Counted from the first letter of the stretch, positions 1 to 9,055 are shown. The stretch is DNA of 64,000 nucleotides from Phycisphaerae bacterium (GCA_016795065.1 JAEUIU010000021.1:1-64000), one strand, 5' to 3'. The notes: a model not told the origin generated them from the letters alone. Numbers and translations: made by a program.

Positions 1-447
1 GCTTGCCCCTTGGTAGACGTTTCGAATTCGCCGACCAGCCGGATACTGATTGGGATTGCCGGTGCGCGACACGAACAGTTCGCCGGGCACGACGACGACG
101 CCGTTGCCACACAAGTCGAGCCCGCTGACTCCTCGCGACTCAAGGTCACTGAGTCGCTCCGGCGAGAGATAGGGCACCACGACCATCGGTAGCATCTCCG
201 CGGCGCTCGCGTACGCTCGGACCTGCTCGACGGCGTCACGGAAGACCTTCGGCGTCGCCTGACCGCGAAGCTCGACGACGAACCGTGCGGTTCGGGCTTC
301 CCACTGAACGTCGACATACGCGTCGGGCCGATGCGGGCCCCCGACCGCTTCGGTCTTGGGCTCGACCCCGACCAACCGGATCCGGAGCGGCGGCAGCGCG
401 ACGCGGCCAGCGCGAAGTGCCCCAAGGATGTCGGCGTCGCGTTGCAT
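1..447 (-). CDS. AbiEi-type transcriptional regulator/antitoxin, C-terminus beyond window edge (partial)
   Basis: Translating the minus strand from the ATG at 447 gives 149 uninterrupted codons running off the left edge. The first ~90 residues resemble a restriction-endonuclease-like core with the signature DVQWEARTARFVVELRGQ, where the usual E-x-K reads E-L-R, so nuclease activity is doubtful. They are followed by VVPYLSPERLSDLESRGVSGLDLCGNG-type sequence and R-T-G-N-P-N-Q-Y-P, which I recall as typical of the AbiEi_2 family (type IV toxin-antitoxin regulators). In the known AbiE system the antitoxin represses its own promoter by binding inverted repeats; two such repeats lie just upstream here. 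Whether a toxin gene follows cannot be seen. The family is assigned from motif memory, so moderate confidence; the reading frame itself is clear. Confidence 0.65.
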   Translation of the reverse strand, partial: MQRDADILGALRAGRVALPPLRIRLVGVEPKTEAVGGPHRPDAYVDVQWEARTARFVVELRGQATPKVFRDAVEQVRAYASAAEMLPMVVVPYLSPERLSDLESRGVSGLDLCGNGVVVVPGELFVSRTGNPNQYPAGRRIRNVYQGAS

Positions 448-463
448 TTCCCGATGATATCGG

Positions 464-555
464 TTTTCTCGTAGGAGAAAATGCTGCTCGCGAGGCAATT
501 TGCCATCAGAGCCGGTTCATTCCGCCATCCTGCGCCTTTTCTCGCTGGAGAAAGG
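464..555. promoter_or_regulatory. Pair of near-identical inverted repeats upstream of the AbiEi-like gene
   Basis: Two palindromes occur in the 172-bp gap upstream of the partial regulator: TTTTCTC-GTAG-GAGAAAA at 464-481 and TTTTCTC-GCTG-GAGAAAG at 537-554. The arms are essentially identical, the 4-nt loops differ, and the centres are 73 bp apart, about seven helical turns. This arrangement suits cooperative binding of a dimeric repressor, most simply the adjacent AbiEi-like protein. Operator function is inferred. Confidence 0.5.
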
Positions 556-619
556 TCAAATTCGTTATCAGACGCGGTGTGTTCGTGGAGACAGCCGCTC
601 CGTACTCCCCCGCCCCTCG

Positions 620-3454
620 CTACTTCGTCGGCTTCACCGCAGCCCGCCATCGGGCGGCCTCGTCGTGCCGGCCGGTCCGTTCGCAGAGCGTCGCCAGACG
701 CTCGACCACGGCGTGGTAGTCCGAGGGCTCGTCGGTCCTCTGCGCGGGGTTCGCCATGTGGGACTCGGCCGTGCGGAGCAGGCGTTCCGCGCGGGCGGTG
801 TCGCCGATCTCAAGAGCCGCCCAGCCCAGGTTGGAGAGGTAGCGTCCGGCGCGATGTTCGTTCCGGGTGAGCATGTCGGTGCCGATGTCCTCGAGCTCTT
901 GGATCGCAGCGCCCTCGCCGACCTCCGGGCGCACTTCCTTCGAAGCGGCGACATAGGTCTTCACCGCGATGTCGACTCGCTCCGCCTCGTTGGGAAACGA
1001 GACGCGCAGCCGTATGCCGATGGCCCGCTGCAGCGTCGTCAGATACGCCGGATCACCGTTCTTCCGCATGTTCTCGCAGAGCGCGAGATGCGCCCGCTCC
1101 GTGAACGGGTGATCTGGCCCGAGGGACGCCCACAGGCCGTCCGCTCCTTTCGAGAGAAGCGGCTGGGCCTCCTCCCCCCTGCCTTGCCGCTCGATGCACG
1201 CGCCAACCATGTGTTGGGACATGGCGATCTGCCAGTGCCCCTCCGGGTTGGCCCTTTCCGTCATCGTGAGCAGCTCGCGGTAGTACGGTTCGGCCTCGGC
1301 CGGTCGACCCAGGTTCATCGCGAGCGCGGCGACATGGGTCAGGGCAGCGAAGAGTGCTGGATGGTCCCTCTTCGGCTGCGCTCGAGCGTGCTCGAGGGCC
1401 GCGGTCGCGTACGGAAGCGCCTCCTCGTAGCGCCGTTCCGCACCCAAGCTCGCAGCGAGGGAAAGCGTGGCGTCGAGCGTCAGACTGTTCCCGACCGGAT
1501 GCATTCGGTCGAGCCCCTCGATGGCGTGACGAAGATGCTGCTGCGCCTCAGCGTGTCGGCCAAGCTTCTGAAGCACCTCGCCGAGCGACGCCTCGATGGT
1601 GTAGCGCCAAGCTTCTATGTCGGGTCCGATGTCGGACCCGATGTCGGCAGTCGATGCCGAGGCCGCGGCGAAGGCCGAACGCAGGATCTCCTCCGCCCCG
1701 CCGAGATCACCGCGGAAGTTGAGCGTTTCAGCGAGGATGTTCTGCGCCTCAAGCGTCGAGACATCCGCCGGGCCAAGCGCCTCCCGAAAGATGCTCAGGC
1801 AGGGCTCGATCGCCTGCTGCGCTTCCGCATACAGCCCAAGCCCGCAGTACAGGCGGGCGACCACCATGCGGACCTTCGCGGCGAGCACCGGCTGGTCCTT
1901 GAACCGCGTGTCGACATTCGCGACGGCGGTCGAAAGCGCGTCAACCACCGTCACCTTCACGCCGTCCCGCTCCGGTGACGCCACGCCGAAGAGATCGTCG
2001 ATCAGGAACGCATTCACCGCCGCCGTCTCTTCGCGGGCAGCACGCGAGATGCTTTCCGCCTCACGCGTGCGAGCGAACGACACCAGCGTCGCGACCAGAC
2101 CGGCGGCCAGGGCGAGCAACACGACGACCGACGCCGTCACGCCAACGCGGTGGCGCCGCACGAACTTCCGCGCTTGGTACCACGCGCTCGGCGCCGCCGC
2201 CGAGACCGGCTGGTGGGCTCGATATCGACGAATGTCCGCGGCAAGCGCCTCGACCGAGCCGTAGCGCCGCGCGACATCCTTGTCGATCGCCCGCATGACG
2301 ATCCAATCGAGATCGCCGACGAGCGCAGCACGGTGGCGCTTCGGATCGGTCGCGCGGGCCGCGGCGATCTCGGTCCGACGCGCGCCGAGACCATCCAGTC
2401 GGACGGACGGACGAGGCGGCTCCTCCATTCGGATCGCCTGCAAGGTCGAGGCGAGCGAGGATCCCGTTCGCGATGCAATGCCCAGCGGCGTTACGCCGAC
2501 GAGCAACTCGTACAAGAGAGCGCCGAGGGCGTAGACATCGACCCGCGTGTCGACTCCACCGGGCTCGGCATCGACCTGCTCCGGTGACATGTAGTCGGGC
2601 GTGCCAACGAGCTGCATCTGCAAGGTCATCCGGGCGTCGCCCGAGGCATCGATCGCCCGGGCGATGCCGAAGTCGATCACCTTCGCGACCGCGCGACCGC
2701 CTTCGATGTGCACGAGGATATTGGACGGCTTGAGATCGCGATGAATGACGCCCTTGCGATGGGCGTACTCGACGGCACCGCAGACATCGAGAAAGAGCGA
2801 CAGTCTGTCCTCGATCGAGAGCTGCCGCTCGTCGCTGTGCTTGGTGATCGGGAGGCCCTCGATCAGCTCCATCACAAAGTAGGGCCGGCCGTCCGGGGTT
2901 GCGCCGGCATCGAAGATCGTCGCGATGTGCTCGTGCTGCAGCGACGCGAGCGTCTGTCGCTCGCTCGTGAAACGGGCGATGACGCTCGCCGAGTCCATGC
3001 CCGGCTTGATGACCTTGAGGGCGACCTCTCGGGCGATCGGCTCGGTCTGGCTGACGCGGTACACGCTTCCGAAGCCGCCTTCGCCAAGAAGGGAGAGCAC
3101 GCGAAAGCGACCGATGGACTCGGGGAGCGGTGCGCCCTCGTGATCGGTCAGGTCGACGAGCGCCGCCGCGGGCTTGGTCATGAACGACGAGAACTCTCTG
3201 TCATCGTGGCTGTCATCGTGGCTGTCATCGTGGCTGTCATCGTGGCTGTCACCATCGCGGTTGTCACCATCGTGGGCCTCGAGCATCCGGAGGACCTTCG
3301 CCTTGAGTCCGCCCGCCTGGTCGCGATCCGATCCGCACAGACGATCGATCTCGCCATCGCGCTCGGCGGCAGTCAAATCCATGACCGCGAGAAAGATCTC
3401 GCGTGCGCGGCCAGCATTCGCAGCATTTGATGATCCGGAGCGTGGCTCACTCAT
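620..3454 (-). CDS. Membrane-anchored Ser/Thr protein kinase with C-terminal TPR-like region
   Basis: 944 residues. A short N-terminal helical domain and a (DDSH)n linker (about 69-85) precede a complete Hanks-type kinase domain at about 115-410: glycine loop GEGGFGSV at 124-131, Lys147 in VALK, HRDLKPSN with Asp240, DFG at 261-263, and GTPDYMSPEQ at 284-293. One membrane segment follows at about 438-460, then about 480 residues of helical TPR-like repeats (for example around the LYAEAQQAIEPCL and GLYAEA stretches), presumably extracytoplasmic. All catalytic residues are present, so an active kinase is expected. The start overlaps the sigma-factor stop by 8 bp, so the two are translationally coupled. 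ECF-kinase pairs are a planctomycetal hallmark, and the kinase probably controls the sigma factor. The substrate is unknown. Confidence 0.93.
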   Translation of the reverse strand: MSEPRSGSSNAANAGRAREIFLAVMDLTAAERDGEIDRLCGSDRDQAGGLKAKVLRMLEAHDGDNRDGDSHDDSHDDSHDDSHDDREFSSFMTKPAAALVDLTDHEGAPLPESIGRFRVLSLLGEGGFGSVYRVSQTEPIAREVALKVIKPGMDSASVIARFTSERQTLASLQHEHIATIFDAGATPDGRPYFVMELIEGLPITKHSDERQLSIEDRLSLFLDVCGAVEYAHRKGVIHRDLKPSNILVHIEGGRAVAKVIDFGIARAIDASGDARMTLQMQLVGTPDYMSPEQVDAEPGGVDTRVDVYALGALLYELLVGVTPLGIASRTGSSLASTLQAIRMEEPPRPSVRLDGLGARRTEIAAARATDPKRHRAALVGDLDWIVMRAIDKDVARRYGSVEALAADIRRYRAHQPVSAAAPSAWYQARKFVRRHRVGVTASVVVLLALAAGLVATLVSFARTREAESISRAAREETAAVNAFLIDDLFGVASPERDGVKVTVVDALSTAVANVDTRFKDQPVLAAKVRMVVARLYCGLGLYAEAQQAIEPCLSIFREALGPADVSTLEAQNILAETLNFRGDLGGAEEILRSAFAAASASTADIGSDIGPDIEAWRYTIEASLGEVLQKLGRHAEAQQHLRHAIEGLDRMHPVGNSLTLDATLSLAASLGAERRYEEALPYATAALEHARAQPKRDHPALFAALTHVAALAMNLGRPAEAEPYYRELLTMTERANPEGHWQIAMSQHMVGACIERQGRGEEAQPLLSKGADGLWASLGPDHPFTERAHLALCENMRKNGDPAYLTTLQRAIGIRLRVSFPNEAERVDIAVKTYVAASKEVRPEVGEGAAIQELEDIGTDMLTRNEHRAGRYLSNLGWAALEIGDTARAERLLRTAESHMANPAQRTDEPSDYHAVVERLATLCERTGRHDEAARWRAAVKPTK
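3198..3245. repeat. 12-bp tandem repeat inside the kinase gene
   Basis: Four perfect copies of CTGTCATCGTGG (plus strand) followed by degenerate copies. They encode the DDSH repeats of the kinase N-terminal linker. Because 12 is a multiple of three, copy-number change would lengthen or shorten the acidic, His-rich linker without breaking the frame. Confidence 0.9.
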
Positions 3455-4076
3455 GGGGGTGCTTTAACTCGTCGAAAAGCCATGCCCGCGCGCAGGCCCA
3501 TTGGCGCTTGACGCTGGTCGGAGAGAGATCCAGTGCCTCGGCCGTCTGCTCAATCGAGAGACCGGCGAAGAACCGCAGCATGACGATGCGGGCCATCCGC
3601 CCGTCCTCTTCTTCCATGCGACGAAGCGCCTCGTCGAGGGCCACGAGATCGATGGAGTGTCGTTCCGGCCGGTCCTGTCCGCCCGATTCGATGCGGTGCC
3701 CCAAGAGGCCTTCGCGTTGCATGACTTCCGACAGCGAGACGCGTTGCCGCGTTCCGCCGTGCCGCTCGCGGCCGACGCGCCGGGCCCGCTCGACCAGAAT
3801 CCGTCGCATCGCCAGCGCGGCGGCACCGAAGAAGTGCCCCTTGGTGTTCCAGTTCGACGAGCCGTCGCCCACCAAACGGAGATACGCCTCGTGGACGAGC
3901 GCCGTCGCATCGAGCGTCTGCCCCGGGGGCTCGCGTCGGAGCCGCTGAGCCGCCAGCTTGCGGAGCTCGCCGTAGACCAAGGGAAGCAATTCGTCCGAGG
4001 CACGCGGATCGCCAGCCCCAATCGCCAGGAGCAGGCGGGTCACGTCAGAGGAAGCGCTAGCCCCAGATGGGTCCAT
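3447..4076 (-). CDS. ECF-type RNA polymerase sigma factor
   Basis: 209 residues, the usual size for an ECF sigma factor. Region 2 spans about 15-90 (YGELRKLAAQRLRREP, then TALVHEAYLRLV) and region 4 spans about 140-205 with the helix-turn-helix LSIEQTAEALDLSPTSVKRQW. The NTKGHFFGAAALAMRRILV segment is typical of the planctomycetal ECF group encoded beside Ser/Thr kinases. No anti-sigma factor gene is present. The kinase downstream overlaps by 8 bp and is the likely regulator. Its 5' side faces the divergent RCC1 gene, so the 240-bp gap holds promoters for both directions. Confidence 0.93.
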   Translation of the reverse strand: MDPSGASASSDVTRLLLAIGAGDPRASDELLPLVYGELRKLAAQRLRREPPGQTLDATALVHEAYLRLVGDGSSNWNTKGHFFGAAALAMRRILVERARRVGRERHGGTRQRVSLSEVMQREGLLGHRIESGGQDRPERHSIDLVALDEALRRMEEEDGRMARIVMLRFFAGLSIEQTAEALDLSPTSVKRQWACARAWLFDELKHPHE

Positions 4077-4217
4077 GTCGGTTGCAGTTCGAGACTCCGG
4101 ACCGCGACCGCAGCCGCCGCCGCAAACCCAGCAGGACGGTATCGGACGGATTCGGCCCCTTCAAGAGAAATGTGGTCCTCTCTGGAGCGCCGCGTCGCAC
4201 TGCCCATGGAGCGTTCC

Positions 4218-4269
4218 GCGAGGCCCTGACGCGAGGCCCTGACGCGAGGCCCTGACGCAAGGCCCTGAT
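4218..4269. repeat. 13-bp tandem repeat upstream of the RCC1 gene
   Basis: Four head-to-tail copies of GCGAGGCCCTGAC (the last reads GCAAGGCCCTGAT), ending 46 bp before the GTG start at 4316. It lies in the divergent gap between the ECF sigma gene and the RCC1 gene. Function unknown; it could be a slipped-strand array or repeated binding sites. Confidence 0.9.
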
Positions 4270-4315
4270 AAGTGCCTGCCCTAGCAACCGACCAAACGCA
4301 ATGAGGTGACCCACC

Positions 4316-7300
4316 GTGACGAGCTCGACACCACAGCCGCCAGCGCGCCTGCAGCCCGAACAACGATCTTCGCCTGAGCAGCCGTACCGCTCGCGGCTTC
4401 GCCGGCTGTTCCGCTCGGCGCAGACGGCACTCGCCGCTGCGGCGGTGCTGGTCCTCTCCGGAACGTCCGGCGCTGCCCCTCAGGACGCTGGGCCCATCCA
4501 GACGTGGGGCTATGCCGGATGGGGCCAGCTGACCATCCTGAGCGCGACGAAGATCACAGCGGGCGGCGCGCACACCGTTGTGACGGTTAGTTCGGACACC
4601 ACCAAGGCCATGGCGTGGGGCAGCAATCTCGACGGGCAGTGCAACACCCCTGCGAACTTCGTTCCCGTCGATATGGCGGCGGGCGCGTCCCACACCGTCC
4701 TCCTCCGCAACAACTTCACGCTCGCGTGCTTCGGGAGCAACGCCTTCGGTCAGTGCGACGTTCCCGCGAACATTGGCGTGATCGACAAGGTCGCGGCGGG
4801 CGATCACCACACGATCGCGATCAAGCCAAACGGCGGTCCTGTCATCTGCTGGGGCCGGAATGACTCTGGCCAGTGCAATGTTCCCTCGAACCTGGGGACG
4901 GTGATCGACGCCGATGGCGGCTACAGCCACACCGCCGCGGTCAAGACCAATGGCACGGTCACTTGTTGGGGCGGAAACGACTTCGGTCAGTGCAATGTTC
5001 CCTCGAACCTCAGCTCGGTCGTCCAAGTGGCGGCGGGCTTCGATCACACGGTCGCACTCCGAAGCGACGGCAGTGTCGTGTGCTGGGGCAACAACGACCA
5101 TGGCCAGTGCAACGTGCCGGCGAATCTCGGGCCAATCAGCCAGATCGATGCAGGCGACGGCTTCAACGTGGCGCTCCGGACCGACGGTACGGTCGTCTGC
5201 TGGGGTGACAACGCCGAAGGTCAGTGCACCGTGCCGGCGAACCTCGTCGCCGTCAGCCAGATCGCTGTCGGCTCCCACTTCGCAGTCGCGCTCACCTCAG
5301 GCGGCACGGTCGCCGGCTGGGGCGACGCCGACCTCGGCCAGATCGCCACGCCGGCCGTGCTGCAGGCGAGCCCGATCGTCGAAGTCGATATAGGCGTCGC
5401 ACACACGATTGCCCGCCGGCAGAACGGCGCCGTCTTCTGCATCGGATTCAACTCCAACGGGCAATGCAACGTCCCCGCCGATGTGGGCTCCGGTCAGGGT
5501 TTAAGTGAGGGTTCCGGTGTGAGCCCGGCAATCCAAGTCGCGGCCGGCGCGTCTCACTCGGCCGCCCGCAAGGCAGACGGCACGGTCGTCTGCTGGGGTT
5601 TGAACGGCCATGGCCAGTGCACGGTGCCCGCGGGTCTCGGGGCGTGCATCGATGTCGCGCCCGGCTCGACACACACCGTCGCGGTGAAGAGCGATGGATC
5701 GGTCGTCTGCTGGGGATCGAACGTGTTCGGTCAGTGCAACGTGCCAGCCAACCTTGGACAGGTGGGAGGCCCGGTGGTGGATATCGAAGCCGGCTCGTCC
5801 CATACCATCGCCCTCAAGGCCGACGGAACGGTCGCCTGCTGGGGGCTCAACGGAAGCGGTCAATGCAATGTCCCGCCAAACCTGACCGATGTGGTGCGGG
5901 TTGCCGCCGGTAGCAGCCACAGCGTTGCCCTTCGTTCCAACGGCACCGTCGTCTGCTGGGGGAGCAACGCCTATGGTCAGTGCACCGTGCCGGCGAACCT
6001 GGGAACGGCGATGGACATCGCGGCCGGCGGCGAGCACACGCTGGCTCGTAGGTCGAACCTGACGCTGGTCCAGTGGGGTTCGAATGAGTACGGCCAGACG
6101 AGTCCGCAGATCAATCTGCAAGTCGCTAACTCCACCGGCCCGATCGCGGCTGGAAGCGTCGTCAGTGTGGCGCTCCGGCTCGAGTCCGCCCCGCTGAACG
6201 ACGAATGCGCGAACGCATTGGTCGTTCATGAGGGATACACCCTCTTCACGACGCAGCGTGCGACGAACAGCCTTCCCTCGCTTCCTTCGTCCTGCAACGA
6301 AGGCAGTGGCGTTGGCCTCGTGAAGGATGTGTGGTTCAGTTTCACGGCCGACGCAAGCGGCACCGCGACCTTCTCGACATGCGGTCAGGCGTTCTATGAC
6401 ACTCGCCTCGCCGCCTACGCCGGCTCATGCGGCGCGCTCACGCTCATCGCTTGCGACGACGACGCCGCCGGCTGCGGTGGCGGGACGTCGACCATGAGCT
6501 TCACCGTCGAAGACGGCGAGAGCTATCTGATTCGCGTCGGTGGCAGAACCGGCTCGGGCGCAGGCTTCCTCTCGATCGCTCTCGAGGAATTCGTCCCGCC
6601 GGAGAACTTCGTCCCGGTCGACTTCTCGGCGTCCTTCAACTGGTCGACCTCGCTCCAGACCGGTGGGGAGCTCTATCCGACCGGCAATCTTCTCCTCGGC
6701 GGCGTTGCGTTCTCGATTCCGAACTCGATCGGACTCAACGCTTGGCACGCGAAGGAAGTGCCCGGGCGGAACCCGCGCGTGCTGGAAGTGCCCGCCAACG
6801 TGGCCGATGCGATCTCCGTGCATGCCCTCATCAATTCCTGGTGGGGCGTGCCGGGACCGGGGTCGCTCGCGACGGTCGAGTTCTACGGCTGCAACGGCGC
6901 GTTCTACAGCAAGCCGCTCGTCGGCAACGAGGACATCCGCGACCACTTCAACGGCGGCTTCACGAACACGATCAACGGTACGACCACGGTCGAAGTCTTC
7001 GGCAACGGTCAGGTGCGCATGGACAAGGTCCGCTTCGACCTTCCGGCTGCCTTCCTGAACGAGAAGCTCGAACTCGTTCGAATCGTCGACACCGGCGCCG
7101 AGGCCGTGCAACGCGTCTGGCTCGCGGGCCTTACGGTCGAAACCGGCGTCGCAACCTGCGCTGCCGACCTCTCGGGCAACGGCATCGTGGGTGGCGAAGA
7201 CCTTGCGATCCTGCTCGGCGGCTGGGGTCCGGGTTGCGCCGGCGACCTCGACGGCGACGGGGTCGTCGGAGGTGCGGATCTCGCGGTCATGCTGGGTGCG

Positions 7301-7321
7301 TGGGGTGCGTGCAAGCCGTGA
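4316..7321 (+). CDS. Secreted RCC1-repeat double propeller with C-terminal dockerin
   Basis: 1001 residues from a GTG start; no in-frame ATG gives a better start. A long signal region (hydrophobic core about 38-55, ending SGAAP) leads into 14 RCC1-type units of about 40 residues (about 60-620), each with the core CWGxNxxGQC followed by VPANL and AAGxxHTVAL. Fourteen units equals two seven-bladed propellers. Next come a Cys-rich beta-sandwich module (about 625-760, NDECANAL ... DVWFSFTA ... STCG ... DTRLAAYAG ... ACDDD), shared with two other proteins in this window, and an unassigned beta domain of about 180 residues. A paired dockerin (DLSGNGIVGGEDLAILLGGWG, then DLDGDGVVGGADLAVMLGAWG) ends the protein. 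Likely an exported surface protein; ligand unknown. Confidence 0.92.
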   Translation: MTSSTPQPPARLQPEQRSSPEQPYRSRLRRLFRSAQTALAAAAVLVLSGTSGAAPQDAGPIQTWGYAGWGQLTILSATKITAGGAHTVVTVSSDTTKAMAWGSNLDGQCNTPANFVPVDMAAGASHTVLLRNNFTLACFGSNAFGQCDVPANIGVIDKVAAGDHHTIAIKPNGGPVICWGRNDSGQCNVPSNLGTVIDADGGYSHTAAVKTNGTVTCWGGNDFGQCNVPSNLSSVVQVAAGFDHTVALRSDGSVVCWGNNDHGQCNVPANLGPISQIDAGDGFNVALRTDGTVVCWGDNAEGQCTVPANLVAVSQIAVGSHFAVALTSGGTVAGWGDADLGQIATPAVLQASPIVEVDIGVAHTIARRQNGAVFCIGFNSNGQCNVPADVGSGQGLSEGSGVSPAIQVAAGASHSAARKADGTVVCWGLNGHGQCTVPAGLGACIDVAPGSTHTVAVKSDGSVVCWGSNVFGQCNVPANLGQVGGPVVDIEAGSSHTIALKADGTVACWGLNGSGQCNVPPNLTDVVRVAAGSSHSVALRSNGTVVCWGSNAYGQCTVPANLGTAMDIAAGGEHTLARRSNLTLVQWGSNEYGQTSPQINLQVANSTGPIAAGSVVSVALRLESAPLNDECANALVVHEGYTLFTTQRATNSLPSLPSSCNEGSGVGLVKDVWFSFTADASGTATFSTCGQAFYDTRLAAYAGSCGALTLIACDDDAAGCGGGTSTMSFTVEDGESYLIRVGGRTGSGAGFLSIALEEFVPPENFVPVDFSASFNWSTSLQTGGELYPTGNLLLGGVAFSIPNSIGLNAWHAKEVPGRNPRVLEVPANVADAISVHALINSWWGVPGPGSLATVEFYGCNGAFYSKPLVGNEDIRDHFNGGFTNTINGTTTVEVFGNGQVRMDKVRFDLPAAFLNEKLELVRIVDTGAEAVQRVWLAGLTVETGVATCAADLSGNGIVGGEDLAILLGGWGPGCAGDLDGDGVVGGADLAVMLGAWGACKP

Positions 7322-7577
7322 CCGAGGCGCGGGCGCGGAGACCAGTTCGGACAGGCACGGGGCTTGGAGCGGAGCGCACCGCTGGGTTCCCGGTGGGTTT
7401 CCCTGATGCGGGCGAGGCCGGGCAATGCACATCTCCCCGAGAGTCGTAAAGAAGTGGACTTCCGCCGGACACACCCCGCCCAAAGTCCGCTCCTGAGAGT
7501 GGGACCGCTCCGCGAGCTGAGTCGACCGACTCGAAACACCCGCGGCCGCCCCACTCTTAGGAAAGCTGAAACAGCCC

Positions 7578-8636
7578 ATGTCGCCCCGATTCTCGCCCAT
7601 CGCCGCCGTCGCCCTTGTGGCCCTCTCGAGTGCCGCTTCCGCACAAACCGTTCCCGGCTTTTCGGTCACCACCTACGCCACGGTCACCGATCCCGTCCGG
7701 CTCGCCCAAGGTCTGAACGGCGAGCTCTATGTCGGGCGAGACCTGCTCGCGTCGGGCACGAGTACGCCGCTCAAGATCTGGCGAGTCGGCGCGGGCGGCT
7801 CGCCGGTGGTGGAAGTGGGCAACGCGCCGACGCCCGATCCCGACGTCGTCGCGCTCGACGTCAACGGCACGATTTCCGGTGTACCCGGATCGGTCCTCGT
7901 CGCCGGGCTGGTGAACTCGTCACTAGGACGCATCAGTGCGATTCATCCCGACGGCTCGGTGGCGACTCTCTTTGAATCGAACGCCTGGATCAACATTTCG
8001 GCAATGCGATTCGATCATGCCGGGCGACTCCTCTTCTCGGCCGTTGACTCGGATGCGGTGTGGGTGACCACCGGCAATCAGCCGACCATCCTCGCCCAAA
8101 CGCCTGGTCCCTCTCCAGTGTGGATGACGGTCGGTCCCGACGACTCGATTTACGTCTCGGATGAGGTCGGCATCGTGAAGCGTTACGCGTCGAACGGAAC
8201 GATGCTCGATCCGCTCGTCGCAAACTTCGGCGCCTTCACGGCAATCGACATCGCCCCGGGCGGCCCGTTCGGCTTCGAGTTGTACGGCCTGCGCCGATCC
8301 GACGGCGGCCTCTTTCGCGTCCTTCCCCGCGGCGTCCTACAAAGTGTCGGCACCGGATTTCCGACTGGCACGGCGATCTCCGATATCCTGTTCGGTGCGT
8401 GTGGTGAGCTCTATGTCGCCATCCACCCTCAAAACAAACTTCTTCAGATCCAAGGACCGAGCTGCGCATGTGGCGCGGTGCAGGGCGCCGACATTAACGA
8501 CGACGGCGCGGTCAACGCGTCCGATCTCGCCATTCTCCTCGGCGCTTGGGGCACCAACGACTGCGAGAGCGACTTCGACGGAGACGGCACGGTGAACGCC
8601 CTCGATCTGGCCGTTCTGCTGGGCGCATGGAGTTGA
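7578..8636 (+). CDS. Secreted NHL/SMP-30-like beta-propeller protein with dockerin
   Basis: 352 residues with a clear signal peptide (core AAVALVALSSAASA). The body, about 25-290, has propeller-like repeats of the NHL/streptogramin-lyase style: RLAQGLNGELYVGRD, DSIYVSDEVGIVKRY and GACGELYVAIHPQNKLLQI. The C-terminus is a paired dockerin (INDDGAVNASDLAILLGAWG, then FDGDGTVNALDLAVLLGAWS). There is no enzymatic signature I can defend. It is probably exported and surface-associated. It stands alone on its strand, 256 bp after the RCC1 gene. Confidence 0.9.
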   Translation: MSPRFSPIAAVALVALSSAASAQTVPGFSVTTYATVTDPVRLAQGLNGELYVGRDLLASGTSTPLKIWRVGAGGSPVVEVGNAPTPDPDVVALDVNGTISGVPGSVLVAGLVNSSLGRISAIHPDGSVATLFESNAWINISAMRFDHAGRLLFSAVDSDAVWVTTGNQPTILAQTPGPSPVWMTVGPDDSIYVSDEVGIVKRYASNGTMLDPLVANFGAFTAIDIAPGGPFGFELYGLRRSDGGLFRVLPRGVLQSVGTGFPTGTAISDILFGACGELYVAIHPQNKLLQIQGPSCACGAVQGADINDDGAVNASDLAILLGAWGTNDCESDFDGDGTVNALDLAVLLGAWS

Positions 8637-8720
8637 AACTCAACCCAGGCGCCTTCGGCCCTTCTCCTAGGCGACGCTCCCGCCCGCATTGACGCGTGCT
8701 TGATGTCGCGTGCGAAGAGC

Positions 8721-8744
8721 CCATTTTGAACAGCCACATTCGGG
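8721..8744 (+). repeat. Dispersed intergenic motif, copy 1
   Basis: Reads CCATTTTGAACAGCCACATT followed by CGGG. It matches the window-wide consensus CCAATTTGGACAGTCACATT-CGGG at nearly every position. Confidence 0.65.
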
Positions 8745-8846
8745 CCCCGCCGTGGAAAACCAGCCCCAGGCCCAGCTGAATCCTGTTCCGTTTGGCGTCC
8801 CGCCTGCACAACTTCATCCGCCACCACCCCTTGGGCCCGACAGGCT

Positions 8847-8870
8847 CACTTTGGGCAGTCACCATCTCAG
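8847..8870 (+). repeat. Dispersed intergenic motif, copy 2
   Basis: Reads TCACTTTGGGCAGTCACCAT then CTC. It borders the left side of the GTGCCTCTGTGCC patch; copy 3 borders the right side. Confidence 0.5.
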
Positions 8871-9055
8871 AAAGCGAAGGCCACCGTACGACCCACTCTG
8901 GATCATCGCTGCCCCCTTCTCCCCCTCCGTGCCTCTGTGCCTCCGTGAGAGACCTTCTTGGAGCCGTTCCGTTGGCACGCTTCCGCACCACCTGTCTTGA
9001 CCACACGGAGCCTTCCGTTGAGGTTCGCTAAGGGAGGCGCGGAGAAGCCGGCGAG

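Noticed and set aside
500..1978. Long plus-strand open frame opposite the kinase gene
   Set aside because: Antisense shadow in high-GC coding DNA; Arg/Gly-rich with no domain, while the other strand encodes a complete kinase.
3198..3245. Tandem repeat considered as CRISPR
   Set aside because: Units are contiguous, 12 bp, in frame and without spacers; no cas gene is present.
4040..5278. 412-codon minus-strand frame over the RCC1 gene
   Set aside because: Its periodic sequence mirrors the RCC1 repeats on the coding strand; no ribosome site or motif.
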